From positions 1-49,087 of IMG/VR virus record IMGVR_UViG_3300035126_000127: DNA of 49,087 bases. One strand, given 5' to 3'. A program made the position numbers and the translations under genes. This document shows, piece after piece, positions 7,290 to 14,521 of the stretch; positions within the stretch are counted from its first letter, which is position 1; the number at the start of each line of letters is the position of its first letter. This stretch comes from a virus. Below the pieces are notes generated by a model. The model ran no database searches. It saw only the letters and a program-made list of their open reading frames with translations, and was not told the origin of the DNA.

Positions 7290-7320
7290 GTTATACTAGT
7301 GAGTACTTCTACTATGTCAA
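7290..7320 (-). promoter_or_regulatory. Sigma70-like early promoter of the mini-gene cluster
   Basis: TTGACA (7315-7320), 19 nt, TATAAC (7290-7295) on the minus strand, before the gene starting at 7265. The wide spacer makes it weaker than the others. Confidence 0.55.
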
Positions 7321-7353
7321 GTTTGTTAGGGTTTGGTGATAGTGGTTAAGAGA

Positions 7354-7500
7354 TTATAAAGAAGGTGTATTATTTGCTGCTTCTTCGTTTCTTTGTGCTG
7401 CTGTTTTGACTAGACCTTCTGCATAATCCACTAGAACCATATCAGGTTTGTTAGTAGCAGTTATGGATTGATTGTATAATCCATATTGAGTATTTCGAAT
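7354..7500 (-). pseudogene. Open frame after the fibre gene without a standard start
   Basis: An open frame ends at 7354 and reads NTQYGLYNQSITATNKPDMV...AEGLVKTAAQRNEEAANN. It looks coding (helix-forming, no rare-codon clusters), but the only ATG is at 7440, leaving 28 aa; upstream it opens to a stop inside the end of the fibre gene. It may use ATT at 7500, be the end of a broken gene, or be a short 28-aa peptide. The sequence TAATAAATA upstream resembles a late motif. Apart from this, 7266-7505 holds only the promoter at 7290-7320. Confidence 0.3.
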
Positions 7501-7505
7501 ATTTA

Positions 7506-8495
7506 TTATCCTATTAAGTACCCACCAAAAGAAGTCCTAGTCAAGTCAATTGTAAATGATGTGCTGTTATAATTGGTAATATAAAACTCAAAATAGTCAT
7601 CCTTCACTGCACTTCTTATTATTGAACCACCAAATTGACTATAAGATGCGTTAGTATAATTAAGAGCAATTTCTTGTGTTGCTACTCCATTTTTATATAG
7701 TAATATGGCTGGACCTGAACTGGTTGCTGTTGTTGTTGCACTAGAAAGATAAAATAAATAATTTCCAGCAACTGGAGCCGTAAATCTTGAGTTTGCGTAT
7801 GAATTGGAAGTATTTGGGGTAATATTTGTTGCTATCGTTATTTTTCTATCCGTTTGAGCACCAGAAAATGCTTGTGTTCCAGTTCCAGTTGCATGGAATG
7901 CTGGTTGATTGGGTATCGTCACTATACCCCTTGAATCTATACGAAGTTTTTCAGCACCTGTTCCGCTGTTGGAAGTTCTAAATGAAATTGCTGTTGATCC
8001 ACCACTAGATCTAGCAGAAATAGTTAAATCTCCACTTAAACTGTCATACCCAATAACTCCAGCATTGTCTGTTGGTTCGGAATAAGTTCCACTAGCACGA
8101 ATTCTAATTTGACCACCTTGAACATCCAATGGTGACGATGGAAGTGAGTTTCCTATACCTAAATTTCCACTTATATAAGTACCACCAGTCACCTGTAAAG
8201 TCTGACTTGCTGTTCCAGTACTTGTTCCACTACCTATCAGAACAGGACCACTTGTAAAGGTAGATACACCACTTACATTCAATCTTGTTGGGTTTGATTG
8301 AGTGACATTAAGAGTCGCAATCGTGCTTACGCCAGTCGCATTAATATTACCAGTTATATTCCCAACAAACCCAGTCGCAGTAACAATACCAGTCGCATTT
8401 AAGTTCGTTACAGTAGGTAGGTCGGCACCACTGACAGTCAAAGCACCATCAATTGCTGAAATCGTATCAGTTTGTCCGTTTATCTGAATACCCAT
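7506..8495 (-). CDS. Tail-fibre-like protein with C-terminal C1q-like domain
   Basis: 329 aa. Residues 1-110 are repetitive beta-type sequence (NATGIVTATGFVGNITGNIN, NVSGVSTFTSG) typical of phage fibre shafts. The middle has GNLGIGNSLPSSPLDVQGG, seen in fibre and intramolecular-chaperone-adjacent repeats. The last about 130 residues (FHATGTGTQAF..., FTAPVAGNYLFYLSS, LLYKNG, ending SFGGYLIG) fit a C1q/TNF-like trimeric head. Probably binds the host surface. Preceded by a late-type promoter motif TATAAATA and not followed by a visible terminator. It is separate from the main structural module, so it may be an exchangeable receptor-binding protein. Confidence 0.72.
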   Translation of the reverse strand: MGIQINGQTDTISAIDGALTVSGADLPTVTNLNATGIVTATGFVGNITGNINATGVSTIATLNVTQSNPTRLNVSGVSTFTSGPVLIGSGTSTGTASQTLQVTGGTYISGNLGIGNSLPSSPLDVQGGQIRIRASGTYSEPTDNAGVIGYDSLSGDLTISARSSGGSTAISFRTSNSGTGAEKLRIDSRGIVTIPNQPAFHATGTGTQAFSGAQTDRKITIATNITPNTSNSYANSRFTAPVAGNYLFYLSSATTTATSSGPAILLYKNGVATQEIALNYTNASYSQFGGSIIRSAVKDDYFEFYITNYNSTSFTIDLTRTSFGGYLIG

Positions 8496-8516
8496 TCGTC
8501 ACAAAGACTTTTCTGG

Positions 8517-8524
8517 TATTTATA
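8517..8524 (-). promoter_or_regulatory. Late-type promoter motif TATAAATA
   Basis: Matches the T4 late promoter -10 (TATAAATA), 22 nt before the fibre ATG and just after tRNA-Ser. Confidence 0.7.
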
Positions 8525-8527
8525 AGA

Positions 8528-8613
8528 AGGAAGATCAGGGATTCGAACCCTGGAACGCTATTAACGTTAATAGTTTTCAAGACTATCGCCATCAACCACT
8601 CGGCCAATCTTCC
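8528..8613 (-). tRNA. tRNA-Ser (UGA)
   Basis: Acceptor GGAAGAT/ATCTTCC, anticodon loop CTTGAAA (anticodon TGA), long variable arm (AACGTT region), T-loop GTTCGAATC. 86 nt, class II tRNA as expected for Ser. Confidence 0.93.
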
Positions 8614-8622
8614 GATAAGAAT

Positions 8623-8651
8623 ATTATAATACTCAATGAATCAAATGTCAA
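8623..8651 (-). promoter_or_regulatory. Consensus sigma70 promoter for tRNA-Ser
   Basis: TTGACA (8646-8651), 17 nt, TATAAT (8623-8628), 10 nt before the tRNA. The -35 overlaps the end of the hydroxylase gene. Confidence 0.8.
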
Positions 8652-9147
8652 CTACCGTTTCTTTCTTTACATCTAGAAAGAGAAACTTCATCGGAGCATC
8701 AGAAAGATTTGCTCCTTCGTGTATATAGTCCATTACCTCATAGATCTGTGGAATACCTTCTTGCCAAAAGACTTTCTGACCTTGCCAGATCATATAACAT
8801 TTCTCTTGATCAGGAATCTCTAGAGGAATCTGAATTCTCTTATAAGGACAGCGATAGACATTAGGATCTTTATGAGGACCCAGTATCGTTCCAGGACTAA
8901 ACAGAGAAACAGTAGAAAATAAGATTTCAGAATTATCAAAAATTTCTAGAACTTTAGAGTCTTGAATAATTTTCTTTCTGACATACTTGACAGTCTTTGT
9001 TCCACTCTTATCAACCGACTCTGCTTTGATCCAACAATGGGATATTTCTTTATTTGAATATCCTTCAACTGTCGGAGCAATCTTCATCGGAAACTCACAG
9101 TCTTTTGCCCAATGATATAAGGTATCCAAATCAGATTTAGATATCAT
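8641..9147 (-). CDS. Aspartyl/asparaginyl beta-hydroxylase-like 2OG oxygenase
   Basis: 168 aa. The metal site is visible as H92-x-D94 in GTILGPHKDP and a distal His143 in YIHEGANLSDAPMKFLFLDV; arginines in RCPYKRIQIPLEI (99, 104) could bind 2-oxoglutarate. This order and the GPHxD motif are those of the Asp/Asn beta-hydroxylase (cupin-fold) family. The substrate is unknown; phage relatives are usually unassigned. Transcribed alone from its own promoter (-10 at 9178) and divergent from the plus-strand pair at 9208. Confidence 0.72.
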   Translation of the reverse strand: MISKSDLDTLYHWAKDCEFPMKIAPTVEGYSNKEISHCWIKAESVDKSGTKTVKYVRKKIIQDSKVLEIFDNSEILFSTVSLFSPGTILGPHKDPNVYRCPYKRIQIPLEIPDQEKCYMIWQGQKVFWQEGIPQIYEVMDYIHEGANLSDAPMKFLFLDVKKETVVDI

Positions 9148-9207
9148 TTACTTATTAAGACGAGTGAGTTATAATACATTATAATATACAAAATCAACAA
9201 TAGTCAA
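9147..9207. promoter_or_regulatory. Divergent promoter region
   Basis: Minus: TTGACT (9202-9207), 18 nt, TATAAT (9178-9183) for the hydroxylase gene. Plus: weaker TTTACT (9147-9152), 17 nt, TATAAT (9170-9175) for the gene at 9208. Confidence 0.6.
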
Positions 9208-9822
9208 GTGATTATTAAACCATCAAAGAAAAGAAAAGAATTTGAAAGACTTTTAAGAATACTGGGCTATAGAGATTGGTCACCAGTCTTACCAAAACAA
9301 AAGAAACTGATGAAGCAGACAAACTATATGTGCCAGGACGGAGCAATGGCAATATATCTTTTCTTCATCCCATACCTTAATAAGAAAAGTTATCTATGGT
9401 TGGAGTTCATAGATCATTATGACTCTCCAGATCTTAAAAACAAAATTCAGTCTCTTGCGGAAAGAATTCACTATCAAGAAAAAACTAGACTTGCTGAAAT
9501 TGGTTGGGAAGCAAAGTATACAAAACAACCTTATGACTTTTCATTAGAAGAAAGAAAAAAAGTCTTTTTCAGTTTTGTAAAAGAAGCACACTATGTTCTT
9601 CATAATGGTTTTGATTCTCTCAATATCAAACCAAGACCAGGAGATATATTGGTCGGTAAACCACAAGGTGTGAAGATCAATCAAGGATTCAGCGAATCTT
9701 CTATTGAACTTGGAACAAGACAAAGAGCACTTGTAGGAAAACGATTCGGTCTCGGTAATGTTTATGATGACGGTTTCCAATATGGTAAATATGATAAGGA
9801 TCTCAACATCATACCGATATGA
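9208..9822 (+). CDS. Unknown protein, tandem paralog A
   Basis: 204 aa from GTG at 9208, with no clear ribosome site. This start keeps KKRKEFERLLRILG aligned with KKEFKELLLELG of its neighbour. The C-terminal domain shared with the paralog reads PGDILVGKPQG..., ALVGKRFGLG, FQYGKYDKDLNIIPI. The N-terminus is basic and the middle has aromatic-rich beta strands. No family is recognised. The pair is on the plus strand against an otherwise minus-strand region and looks AT-rich, suggesting a separate acquisition. Confidence 0.6.
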   Translation: MIIKPSKKRKEFERLLRILGYRDWSPVLPKQKKLMKQTNYMCQDGAMAIYLFFIPYLNKKSYLWLEFIDHYDSPDLKNKIQSLAERIHYQEKTRLAEIGWEAKYTKQPYDFSLEERKKVFFSFVKEAHYVLHNGFDSLNIKPRPGDILVGKPQGVKINQGFSESSIELGTRQRALVGKRFGLGNVYDDGFQYGKYDKDLNIIPI

Positions 9823-10382
9823 AAAAAGAATTTAAAGAACTTCTACTAGAACTCGGAATTGAATCCACTCAAAGGATTTATGAACCATCCGAAAAGATTA
9901 CAGTTAGAATTTCAACAGAGTATGATGAGATTTTATTTTTAGGTGTCGTCTACAATATCTTTAAAAATAAAACCAGTTTCTTGTATCAAGAATATGAGTC
10001 ACACCAGGATCCAGAAAGAGTTTTAAATATAGCAAACAAACTCAACTTAAACACACCAGGAAGAGTGTCAAGAGTTGACTGGCAAATCAATCACAGTAGC
10101 AACCCAGCACTTTTCACAACTGAAGACAATAGAAAAATATTATTTGCCTTTATGAATGGTGTAATAGAAGTCATCAAAGTTGGTGATGGTGAGAATGGAC
10201 CAAAACCAAACGACATTCTAATCGGTCTTCCCTGGGATGGATCATTGTTTGTTCCGATTCACCATCCAGAAAACGCAAGAAAGAGATCCCTACTTAATAA
10301 AAAGTTTGGATTTGGTGATCTTGATCAATACAACTATCAGTATGCCAAGTATGATAAGGATCTTAACTTAAATCCTATCTGA
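9819..10382 (+). CDS. Unknown protein, tandem paralog B
   Basis: 187 aa; the ATG overlaps the stop of paralog A (ATGA), so the two are translationally coupled. Shared blocks: KEFKELLLELG at the start, PNDILIGLPWDG near residue 127, SLLNKKFGFGDL, and the near-identical end YAKYDKDLNLNPI. The N-terminal regions differ more than the C-termini. Its end overlaps the zinc-ribbon gene on the minus strand by 8 nt (tail to tail). Function unknown. Confidence 0.6.
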   Translation: MKKEFKELLLELGIESTQRIYEPSEKITVRISTEYDEILFLGVVYNIFKNKTSFLYQEYESHQDPERVLNIANKLNLNTPGRVSRVDWQINHSSNPALFTTEDNRKILFAFMNGVIEVIKVGDGENGPKPNDILIGLPWDGSLFVPIHHPENARKRSLLNKKFGFGDLDQYNYQYAKYDKDLNLNPI

Positions 10383-10626
10383 TCTCAAAATCTAACTTTC
10401 GTACTGTTCTATTTCTACGTGCTTCCTGAAAAGCAAGATCCTCTTTTGTAAGAAGATTAGAAGTTTTTGATTGCTTGTCAGAAGAAGTCATCACCACTTT
10501 GGACAAATCCAAAGCAGTAATCATGTCTCCTTTTACTGTGGTCATATTTGTACAACCACAAGACTTTGTTCTAACTGGGTGACTGTGTAGTTCAGTCCCA
10601 CAGACTTTGCATCTTACACTAACCAT
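10375..10626 (-). CDS. Small zinc-ribbon-like protein
   Basis: 83 aa. The N-terminus has CKVCG (Cys6, Cys9) and a second pair in KSCGCTN (Cys23, Cys25), which suggests a zinc knuckle; the rest is polar with a basic end (EARRNRTVRKLDFEIR). Follows dps by 14 nt and is probably in the same transcript. Nucleic-acid or protein binding is possible, but no family is recognised. Confidence 0.6.
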   Translation of the reverse strand: MVSVRCKVCGTELHSHPVRTKSCGCTNMTTVKGDMITALDLSKVVMTSSDKQSKTSNLLTKEDLAFQEARRNRTVRKLDFEIR

Positions 10627-10640
10627 AATTCAATACCAAA

Positions 10641-11075
10641 TTATTCAGTAAAGGATCTTAACATCCAGATAAACTTGCCGTGTGCTTCGTTTAAATCATC
10701 AAGAAGATTAACCGTACCTCTTGACTTTTGATTTTCTGCTTCAGTAGCAGCAGCATCAAACATACCTACTAACTTTTTGTGATCATCTAATAAATCACGA
10801 ATCATTTCCATCGCATCAATATTAGATTTTGCTTCTCCAACTCCAGAGACTTCAATAACTCTTGAAAGTGAACTGACTGGTTTGACACCAAGAAACCTCA
10901 TATGCTCGGAGATACGATCAACTTCCTCCTGAATAGCAAGATACTGTTCACCAAATAAATCGTGAATCTGCTTAAAGTCAGGTCCAACAATGTGCCAGTG
11001 ATAAACCCAAGTCTTTTGAAAGAGAACGAAAAGACTTGCCTGAGTATCAGAAAGTAGTTTATATAAGGTTTCCAT
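10641..11075 (-). CDS. dps: Dps-family ferritin-like protein
   Basis: 144 aa from ATG at 11075; the frame extends upstream but only through tRNA-Val. The segment FQKTWVYHWHIVGPDFKQIH (residues 19-38) with His26/His28 and His38, then FGEQY and EEVDRISEH, matches the helix A-B ferroxidase region of Dps (DNA-binding protein from starved cells; miniferritin that oxidises Fe2+ with H2O2). The length is normal or slightly short (typical 150-190). Preceded by a late-type motif TATAAATA, so it may be a late, possibly virion or DNA-protecting protein. Confidence 0.85.
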   Translation of the reverse strand: METLYKLLSDTQASLFVLFQKTWVYHWHIVGPDFKQIHDLFGEQYLAIQEEVDRISEHMRFLGVKPVSSLSRVIEVSGVGEAKSNIDAMEMIRDLLDDHKKLVGMFDAAATEAENQKSRGTVNLLDDLNEAHGKFIWMLRSFTE

Positions 11076-11091
11076 TATACTCTTTTTTGAG

Positions 11092-11099
11092 TATTTATA
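11092..11099 (-). promoter_or_regulatory. Late-type promoter motif TATAAATA (dps)
   Basis: TATAAATA between tRNA-Val and dps, 17 nt before the ATG. Confidence 0.65.
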
Positions 11100-11101
11100 A
11101 G

Positions 11102-11173
11102 TGGGTGATGACGGGATTGAACCGCCGACCGCCTCGGTGTAAACGAGATGCTCTACCGCTGAGCTAATCACCC
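11102..11173 (-). tRNA. tRNA-Val (UAC)
   Basis: Acceptor GGGTGAT/ATCACCC with A discriminator, D-arm AGCTCAGCGGTAGAGC, anticodon loop TTTACAC (TAC), T-loop GTTCAATCC. 72 nt. It follows the 54-aa gene by 6 nt with no promoter of its own seen. Confidence 0.95.
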
Positions 11174-11179
11174 AAGAAA

Positions 11180-11344
11180 TTAGAACTTGTTCATCATATA
11201 TTCTACAGTAGTTGCTACATCATTCATAGCATCTCGTAGATTTTCTCTTTGCCCCGACTCTTGTCTTACAACTGGACGGTGATCGTCAGTTAGGGTCCAA
11301 CGCCACTGTTTCATTTCATTACAATACCAGAGATTAATTTTCAT
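11180..11344 (-). CDS. Hypothetical protein, 54 aa
   Basis: MKINLWYCNEMKQWRWTLTD then a charged middle and a Met-rich end (NDVATTVEYMMNKF). The start overlaps the previous gene by 11 nt. Probably a small folded protein with a beta-hairpin (Trp/Tyr) and helix; no family recognised. Confidence 0.55.
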   Translation of the reverse strand: MKINLWYCNEMKQWRWTLTDDHRPVVRQESGQRENLRDAMNDVATTVEYMMNKF

Positions 11345-11537
11345 TCTTTGAGTATTCTAGTTTGATCCAGTTTAGAAGAGCATAAACTTCAGACAATTCT
11401 GACTTATGATCTTGATAGTCAGTATCATCTAACATTTCCTCTCTTTCGTAAAACTCAATCTCACTAGTCAAATAATCAACATAATGATTGATAGCAGTCA
11501 TAGCGACTTCTCTATCACGCTGGGAAATAAGAGACAT
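11334..11537 (-). CDS. Hypothetical helical protein, 67 aa
   Basis: MSLISQRDREVAMTAINHYV... with acidic helices (FYEREEMLDDTDYQDHKSEL) ending YSKNEN. Very strong ribosome site AGGAGG 6 nt before the ATG. First gene after the composite terminator-promoter at 11559-11593. No family recognised. Confidence 0.6.
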   Translation of the reverse strand: MSLISQRDREVAMTAINHYVDYLTSEIEFYEREEMLDDTDYQDHKSELSEVYALLNWIKLEYSKNEN

Positions 11538-11558
11538 AGACCTCCTAACTCGTTATCT

Positions 11559-11587
11559 ATAATACATTAAAAAGGGGGTCTTGTCAA
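11559..11587 (-). promoter_or_regulatory. Sigma70-like promoter inside a terminator
   Basis: TTGACA (11582-11587), 17 nt, TATTAT (11559-11564) on the minus strand. The -35 is in the loop of the pstS terminator. It drives the 67-aa, 54-aa, tRNA-Val and perhaps dps genes. Confidence 0.75.
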
Positions 11588-11593
11588 CCCCCT
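11569..11593 (-). terminator. Terminator of pstS
   Basis: GGGGGT/ACCCCC hairpin (11587-11592 with 11574-11579), 7-nt loop, followed by five T on the minus strand; 8 nt after the pstS stop. Confidence 0.85.
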
Positions 11594-11600
11594 CTATGTA

Positions 11601-12578
11601 TCACTTCTCGCCTAAACCAACTTGTTTGACTTTGATGCGAGCCTTGTTAAGGATAGAACCAGCAAGAGGAACATAACCCAGATCATCAGCAATACCTTGT
11701 GCTTTAGTGCTCAGAGCATAGTTCAGTGCCTCACGGACTGCTTCTGCCTTACCAGCAGGATAACCACTCTTATAGGCAAGAATCCAGGTCAGAGTGGAGA
11801 TAGGATAGGCAAGGGCGCCTGCGGGGTTGGGATCTTCACCAGCAAGAGTCACAGGGTCAATCTTGATACCGTTCAGAGCAGCAGCACCAGTCACAGCGGA
11901 AGGACCAACGAACTTACCTGCTTTATTCTGGAGGACGGCAGCTTGGAGTTTATTTACGCGAACGAAACCCGTGTTCACATAACCGATAGCACCAGGAGTG
12001 TTCTTAATGGTTCCAGCAACACCCTCATTACCCTTAGCACCGACACCAACTGGCCAGTTCACGGACTTACCAACACCAGGAGCCCAACCACCGAACGCAT
12101 CCAGTGAGTTGGTGAAGGCATAAGTGGTTCCAGAACCATCAGAACGATGAACCGTCACCATCTTACCAGCAGCACAACCAACTTCCTTCCAGTCCTTGAT
12201 GTGTCCCATAAAGATATGGACAACTTGTTTCTGAGTCAGTTTCAGTTTACAACCAGGTTTGTTATAGGCAACGGCAATCGTTCCGCCGACCATAGGAATC
12301 TGAACGACACCACGCTTGACCTTTGCTGCTTCCTTTGCCTTGATAGGTTCATCAGTAGCACCAAAGTCAACAGTTCCAGCAACAAACTGGCGAACGCCAG
12401 CACCAGAACCAACGGATTGATAATTGACTTTTTCACCAGTGGTGGAAGAATAATCAACGAACCAACGTTGATAGATTGGCGCAGGGAAGGTAGCACCTGC
12501 TCCGTTAATAGCAGGTCCAGCAAATGCAGCAGCAGGAGCAAGAGCAAGACCGAGTGTAGCAATGTGTTTGAGTTTCAT
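11601..12578 (-). CDS. pstS: Phosphate ABC transporter substrate-binding protein PstS
   Basis: 325 aa, full length. Signal peptide MKLKHIATLGLALAPAAAFA (residues 1-20). Family motifs: INGAGATFPAPIYQRW, YQSVGSGAGVRQF (phosphate loop), DFGATDEPI, VHRSDGSGTTYAFT (second phosphate loop), NTPGAIGYVNTG, YPISTLTWIL. Periplasmic phosphate-binding protein; the phage version is known to raise phosphate uptake by infected cyanobacteria. A Pho box lies immediately before the gene and its terminator follows. Next to the porin gene, which likely shares the response. Confidence 0.95.
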   Translation of the reverse strand: MKLKHIATLGLALAPAAAFAGPAINGAGATFPAPIYQRWFVDYSSTTGEKVNYQSVGSGAGVRQFVAGTVDFGATDEPIKAKEAAKVKRGVVQIPMVGGTIAVAYNKPGCKLKLTQKQVVHIFMGHIKDWKEVGCAAGKMVTVHRSDGSGTTYAFTNSLDAFGGWAPGVGKSVNWPVGVGAKGNEGVAGTIKNTPGAIGYVNTGFVRVNKLQAAVLQNKAGKFVGPSAVTGAAALNGIKIDPVTLAGEDPNPAGALAYPISTLTWILAYKSGYPAGKAEAVREALNYALSTKAQGIADDLGYVPLAGSILNKARIKVKQVGLGEK

Positions 12579-12591
12579 TGTAGAAAATCGT

Positions 12592-12610
12592 AGGTTAAGA
12601 AAAAGTTAAA
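12592..12610 (-). promoter_or_regulatory. Pho box upstream of pstS
   Basis: Minus strand TTTAACTT-TTT-CTTAACCT: two 8-mers (pattern PyTTAAPyPy-T) 3 nt apart, the cyanobacterial Pho-box layout. It ends only 13 nt before the ATG, leaving TACGAT or TACAAT as the -10, so the leader would be very short and no ribosome site is visible. Confidence 0.65.
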
Positions 12611-12624
12611 TAGTCCCTTACACC

Positions 12625-12649
12625 AAAAAACCTCTCCGAAGAGAGGTTT
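12625..12649 (-). terminator. Terminator of the porin gene
   Basis: AAACCTCTC-TTCG-GAGAGGTTT hairpin (9 bp with a UUCG tetraloop) continuing into T's, 20 nt after the porin stop. Confidence 0.88.
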
Positions 12650-12668
12650 AGAGGTATCGTAGATATTA

Positions 12669-14156
12669 TCAGAAACGGAAGGTCGTCTGAATCACACCAC
12701 CATAGTTAGAAGAAGCATTCTTCAGACCTTGGTTGTTAGACACATAGAACACAGCAGGAGTGATGCTGATGTTGTCGCTAACCTTGTAACGATAGAAAGC
12801 TTCCCACATCAGAGCATCTTTGCTCAGAGTAGGTGCGTTACCAGGAGCACCGATGGCGAAACCAGCGGCATTACCCTTAACAAACACATCGCTCCACTGA
12901 AGACCTGTCATCCAAGTCTGAGAATTGGTTGCAGCATTAGGAGTAGATGTACCACTCACATAGTTCCAACCATAAGCAGCGGAGATAGAAGGAATGATAC
13001 CCGACTTCTTGGGTTGCCAATAAGCATTCAGAGAATAACCATTGGAGGTCTGGTTGGCAGCAAGAGTACCAGCATTGCCAGCAACACCATTAAAGGTACG
13101 GATACGGGTGCCTTCAGTACCATTACGATAACCGAATGCAACACCATACTGAGGAGCACGATAACCGACCTGTGCCAGAGTATTCAGAGCACCAGAGGCA
13201 TCAAATTCACCTTTGGTTGAATCAGAACCATTCTGGGCAACATAGTTGATACCAGCAACGAAACCACCCTTACCTTTCTTACCAGGTTGAACCCACTGAG
13301 CACCAAAACCAGAACCAGTTGCCTTGTTATAGACGCCAGGAGCACCAGCAACAGCAAAGAAGTCAAGAATGTCCGACTTATAAGCAGTGGGCAACCAAGC
13401 CATTTCAGTGTTACGAACCAGAGCACCAGCAGTCAGGGTCACACCTTTGGTCAGACCAGGGAAACTGTAGTACAAACGGTCAAGTTGTACTGCGTTGGAG
13501 AAACTTTCTGCCTTGTCCAGTTTGAACAGAGAAGAAGATGAACCAAAGGGTTGACTGGAGAAGTTACCAGTACGCAGACGGGTCTTGAGTAGATCCTTAC
13601 CAGTAAAGGAAGTATCAAAACTCAGACGGAGGTCATAGTTAAATGCTGTATTACCAACATTAGAGTTGTTGGAAAGACGAGCACCTTCTACACCACCAAG
13701 AACGAAGGTTGCTTCACCCTTGAGTTTTGTGGTAGTAGAGAACTGAGTTGCTTGGAGTTGACCAACCTGAGTTTCCAGTTTGGCGACACGACCACGAATG
13801 ACTTGGAGTTCCTTAGCAAACTCATTCGCAAGACGATTGAGTTCATCGGTAACTTCAGTCACACGATCAAGGCAAGCATTCAGGAGTGCTGCTGCCTCAA
13901 AACGAGTCATGGATTGACCGCCACCAAAGGTGCCGTTGGGGTAACCAGCAACACAACCATAACGTTCTACGAGGTTGCTGAGTGCCTGATATGCCCAATC
14001 CGTAGGACGGACATCAGACAGTTGTGTGACGCTAGAAACCTGTTCTGTGGAAGTGTATTGGTTGACTGCTGCCATATTAAGATCTGCGGCATTCGCAGCA
14101 ACAGGAGCAACCATTCCCAAAGCAACAGGTGCAAGCATCAGTTGTTTGATTTTCAT
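12669..14156 (-). CDS. Outer-membrane porin with SLH domain (OprB/SomA type)
   Basis: 495 aa. Signal peptide 1-23 (ending AANA), then an S-layer homology domain (SDVRPTDWAYQALSNLVERY, GYPNGTFGGGQSMTRFEAAALL, residues about 47-95), a coiled coil (VTDELNRLANEFAKELQ to KLETQVGQL), and a beta-barrel ending in Phe (TTFRF), the usual C-terminal signal for outer-membrane insertion. This is the layout of cyanobacterial OprB/Som porins, which anchor to peptidoglycan by SLH. Phage versions are found beside pstS. The promoter has a Pho box, so it probably raises outer-membrane phosphate or solute entry during infection. Confidence 0.88.
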   Translation of the reverse strand: MKIKQLMLAPVALGMVAPVAANAADLNMAAVNQYTSTEQVSSVTQLSDVRPTDWAYQALSNLVERYGCVAGYPNGTFGGGQSMTRFEAAALLNACLDRVTEVTDELNRLANEFAKELQVIRGRVAKLETQVGQLQATQFSTTTKLKGEATFVLGGVEGARLSNNSNVGNTAFNYDLRLSFDTSFTGKDLLKTRLRTGNFSSQPFGSSSSLFKLDKAESFSNAVQLDRLYYSFPGLTKGVTLTAGALVRNTEMAWLPTAYKSDILDFFAVAGAPGVYNKATGSGFGAQWVQPGKKGKGGFVAGINYVAQNGSDSTKGEFDASGALNTLAQVGYRAPQYGVAFGYRNGTEGTRIRTFNGVAGNAGTLAANQTSNGYSLNAYWQPKKSGIIPSISAAYGWNYVSGTSTPNAATNSQTWMTGLQWSDVFVKGNAAGFAIGAPGNAPTLSKDALMWEAFYRYKVSDNISITPAVFYVSNNQGLKNASSNYGGVIQTTFRF

Positions 14157-14265
14157 AAAAAGTTTGTTTTAGTACTAAACGGCATTATACACCAGGGCAT
14201 ACAAACCCTATGTGTTATGAGTCACATAATTGACGCGAGTAGTTGGGGCGTCTCTTATGCGGTTT

Positions 14266-14272
14266 TATTTAG
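14266..14272 (-). promoter_or_regulatory. Possible late-type motif CTAAATA (porin)
   Basis: TCTAAATAAAAC on the minus strand, 110 nt before the porin ATG, within its leader. It matches the CTAAATA motif found before several late genes; it may be chance. Confidence 0.3.
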
Positions 14273-14313
14273 AGTGACTTAACCAATTCTTAAAAGATGA
14301 TTAAGTTAACGGT

Positions 14314-14359
14314 ATCATAGCATAACCGTATCAGATGTGTCAATTAAGAACAGGTTAAG
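14314..14359 (-). promoter_or_regulatory. Pho-box promoter of the porin gene
   Basis: Minus strand CTTAACCT-GTT-CTTAATTG (14341-14359, a Pho-box-type pair) overlapping TTGACA (14338-14343), 18 nt, TATGAT (14314-14319). It leaves a leader of about 150 nt before the porin ATG; no gene is seen in that leader. Confidence 0.72.
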
Positions 14360-14369
14360 GTTTTTTAAG

Positions 14370-14441
14370 AGCGGAGTATCGGAATCGAACCGACGACATC
14401 TAACTTGGAAGGATAGCGTTCTACCGCTGAACTAACTCCGC
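14370..14441 (-). tRNA. tRNA-Gly (UCC)
   Basis: Acceptor GCGGAGT/ACTCCGC, anticodon loop CTTCCAA (TCC), T-loop GTTCGATTC. 72 nt. One T-T mismatch in the anticodon stem. Confidence 0.9.
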
Positions 14442-14445
14442 AATG

Positions 14446-14513
14446 GTGGGGATTTACCCAGCCTCAGGTTTCCCTTCACAGGCACGGAACCCCACGCACA
14501 TTCCTTCACACGG
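14446..14513 (-). ncRNA. Structured RNA candidate with kink-turn hairpin
   Basis: Between tRNA-Thr and tRNA-Gly, with its own promoter just upstream (14522-14550). In the minus-strand RNA: GGAA (14501-14504), GTGGGG (14490-14495), TTCC (14486-14489), then hairpin GCC-TGT-GA-AGG-GAAA-CCT-GA-GGC (14461-14483) and CCCCAC (14446-14451). The hairpin has the exact layout of a kink-turn (3-nt bulge, tandem G-A pairs) capped by a GNRA tetraloop. GTGGGG can pair with CCCCAC around it, and GGAA with TTCC, giving a possible pseudoknot. I cannot assign it to a known riboswitch; it could be a leader of tRNA-Gly or an independent small RNA. Confidence 0.5.
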
Positions 14514-14521
14514 ACGAAAGA

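Noticed and set aside
11076-11171. In-frame extension of Dps by 32 residues
   Set aside because: The extra codons are the tRNA-Val sequence and the late motif; ATG at 11075 fits the family start.
14446-14504. A fifth tRNA in the cluster
   Set aside because: No anticodon arm or T-loop; only about 50 nt between the pairing ends and a kink-turn instead of a cloverleaf.
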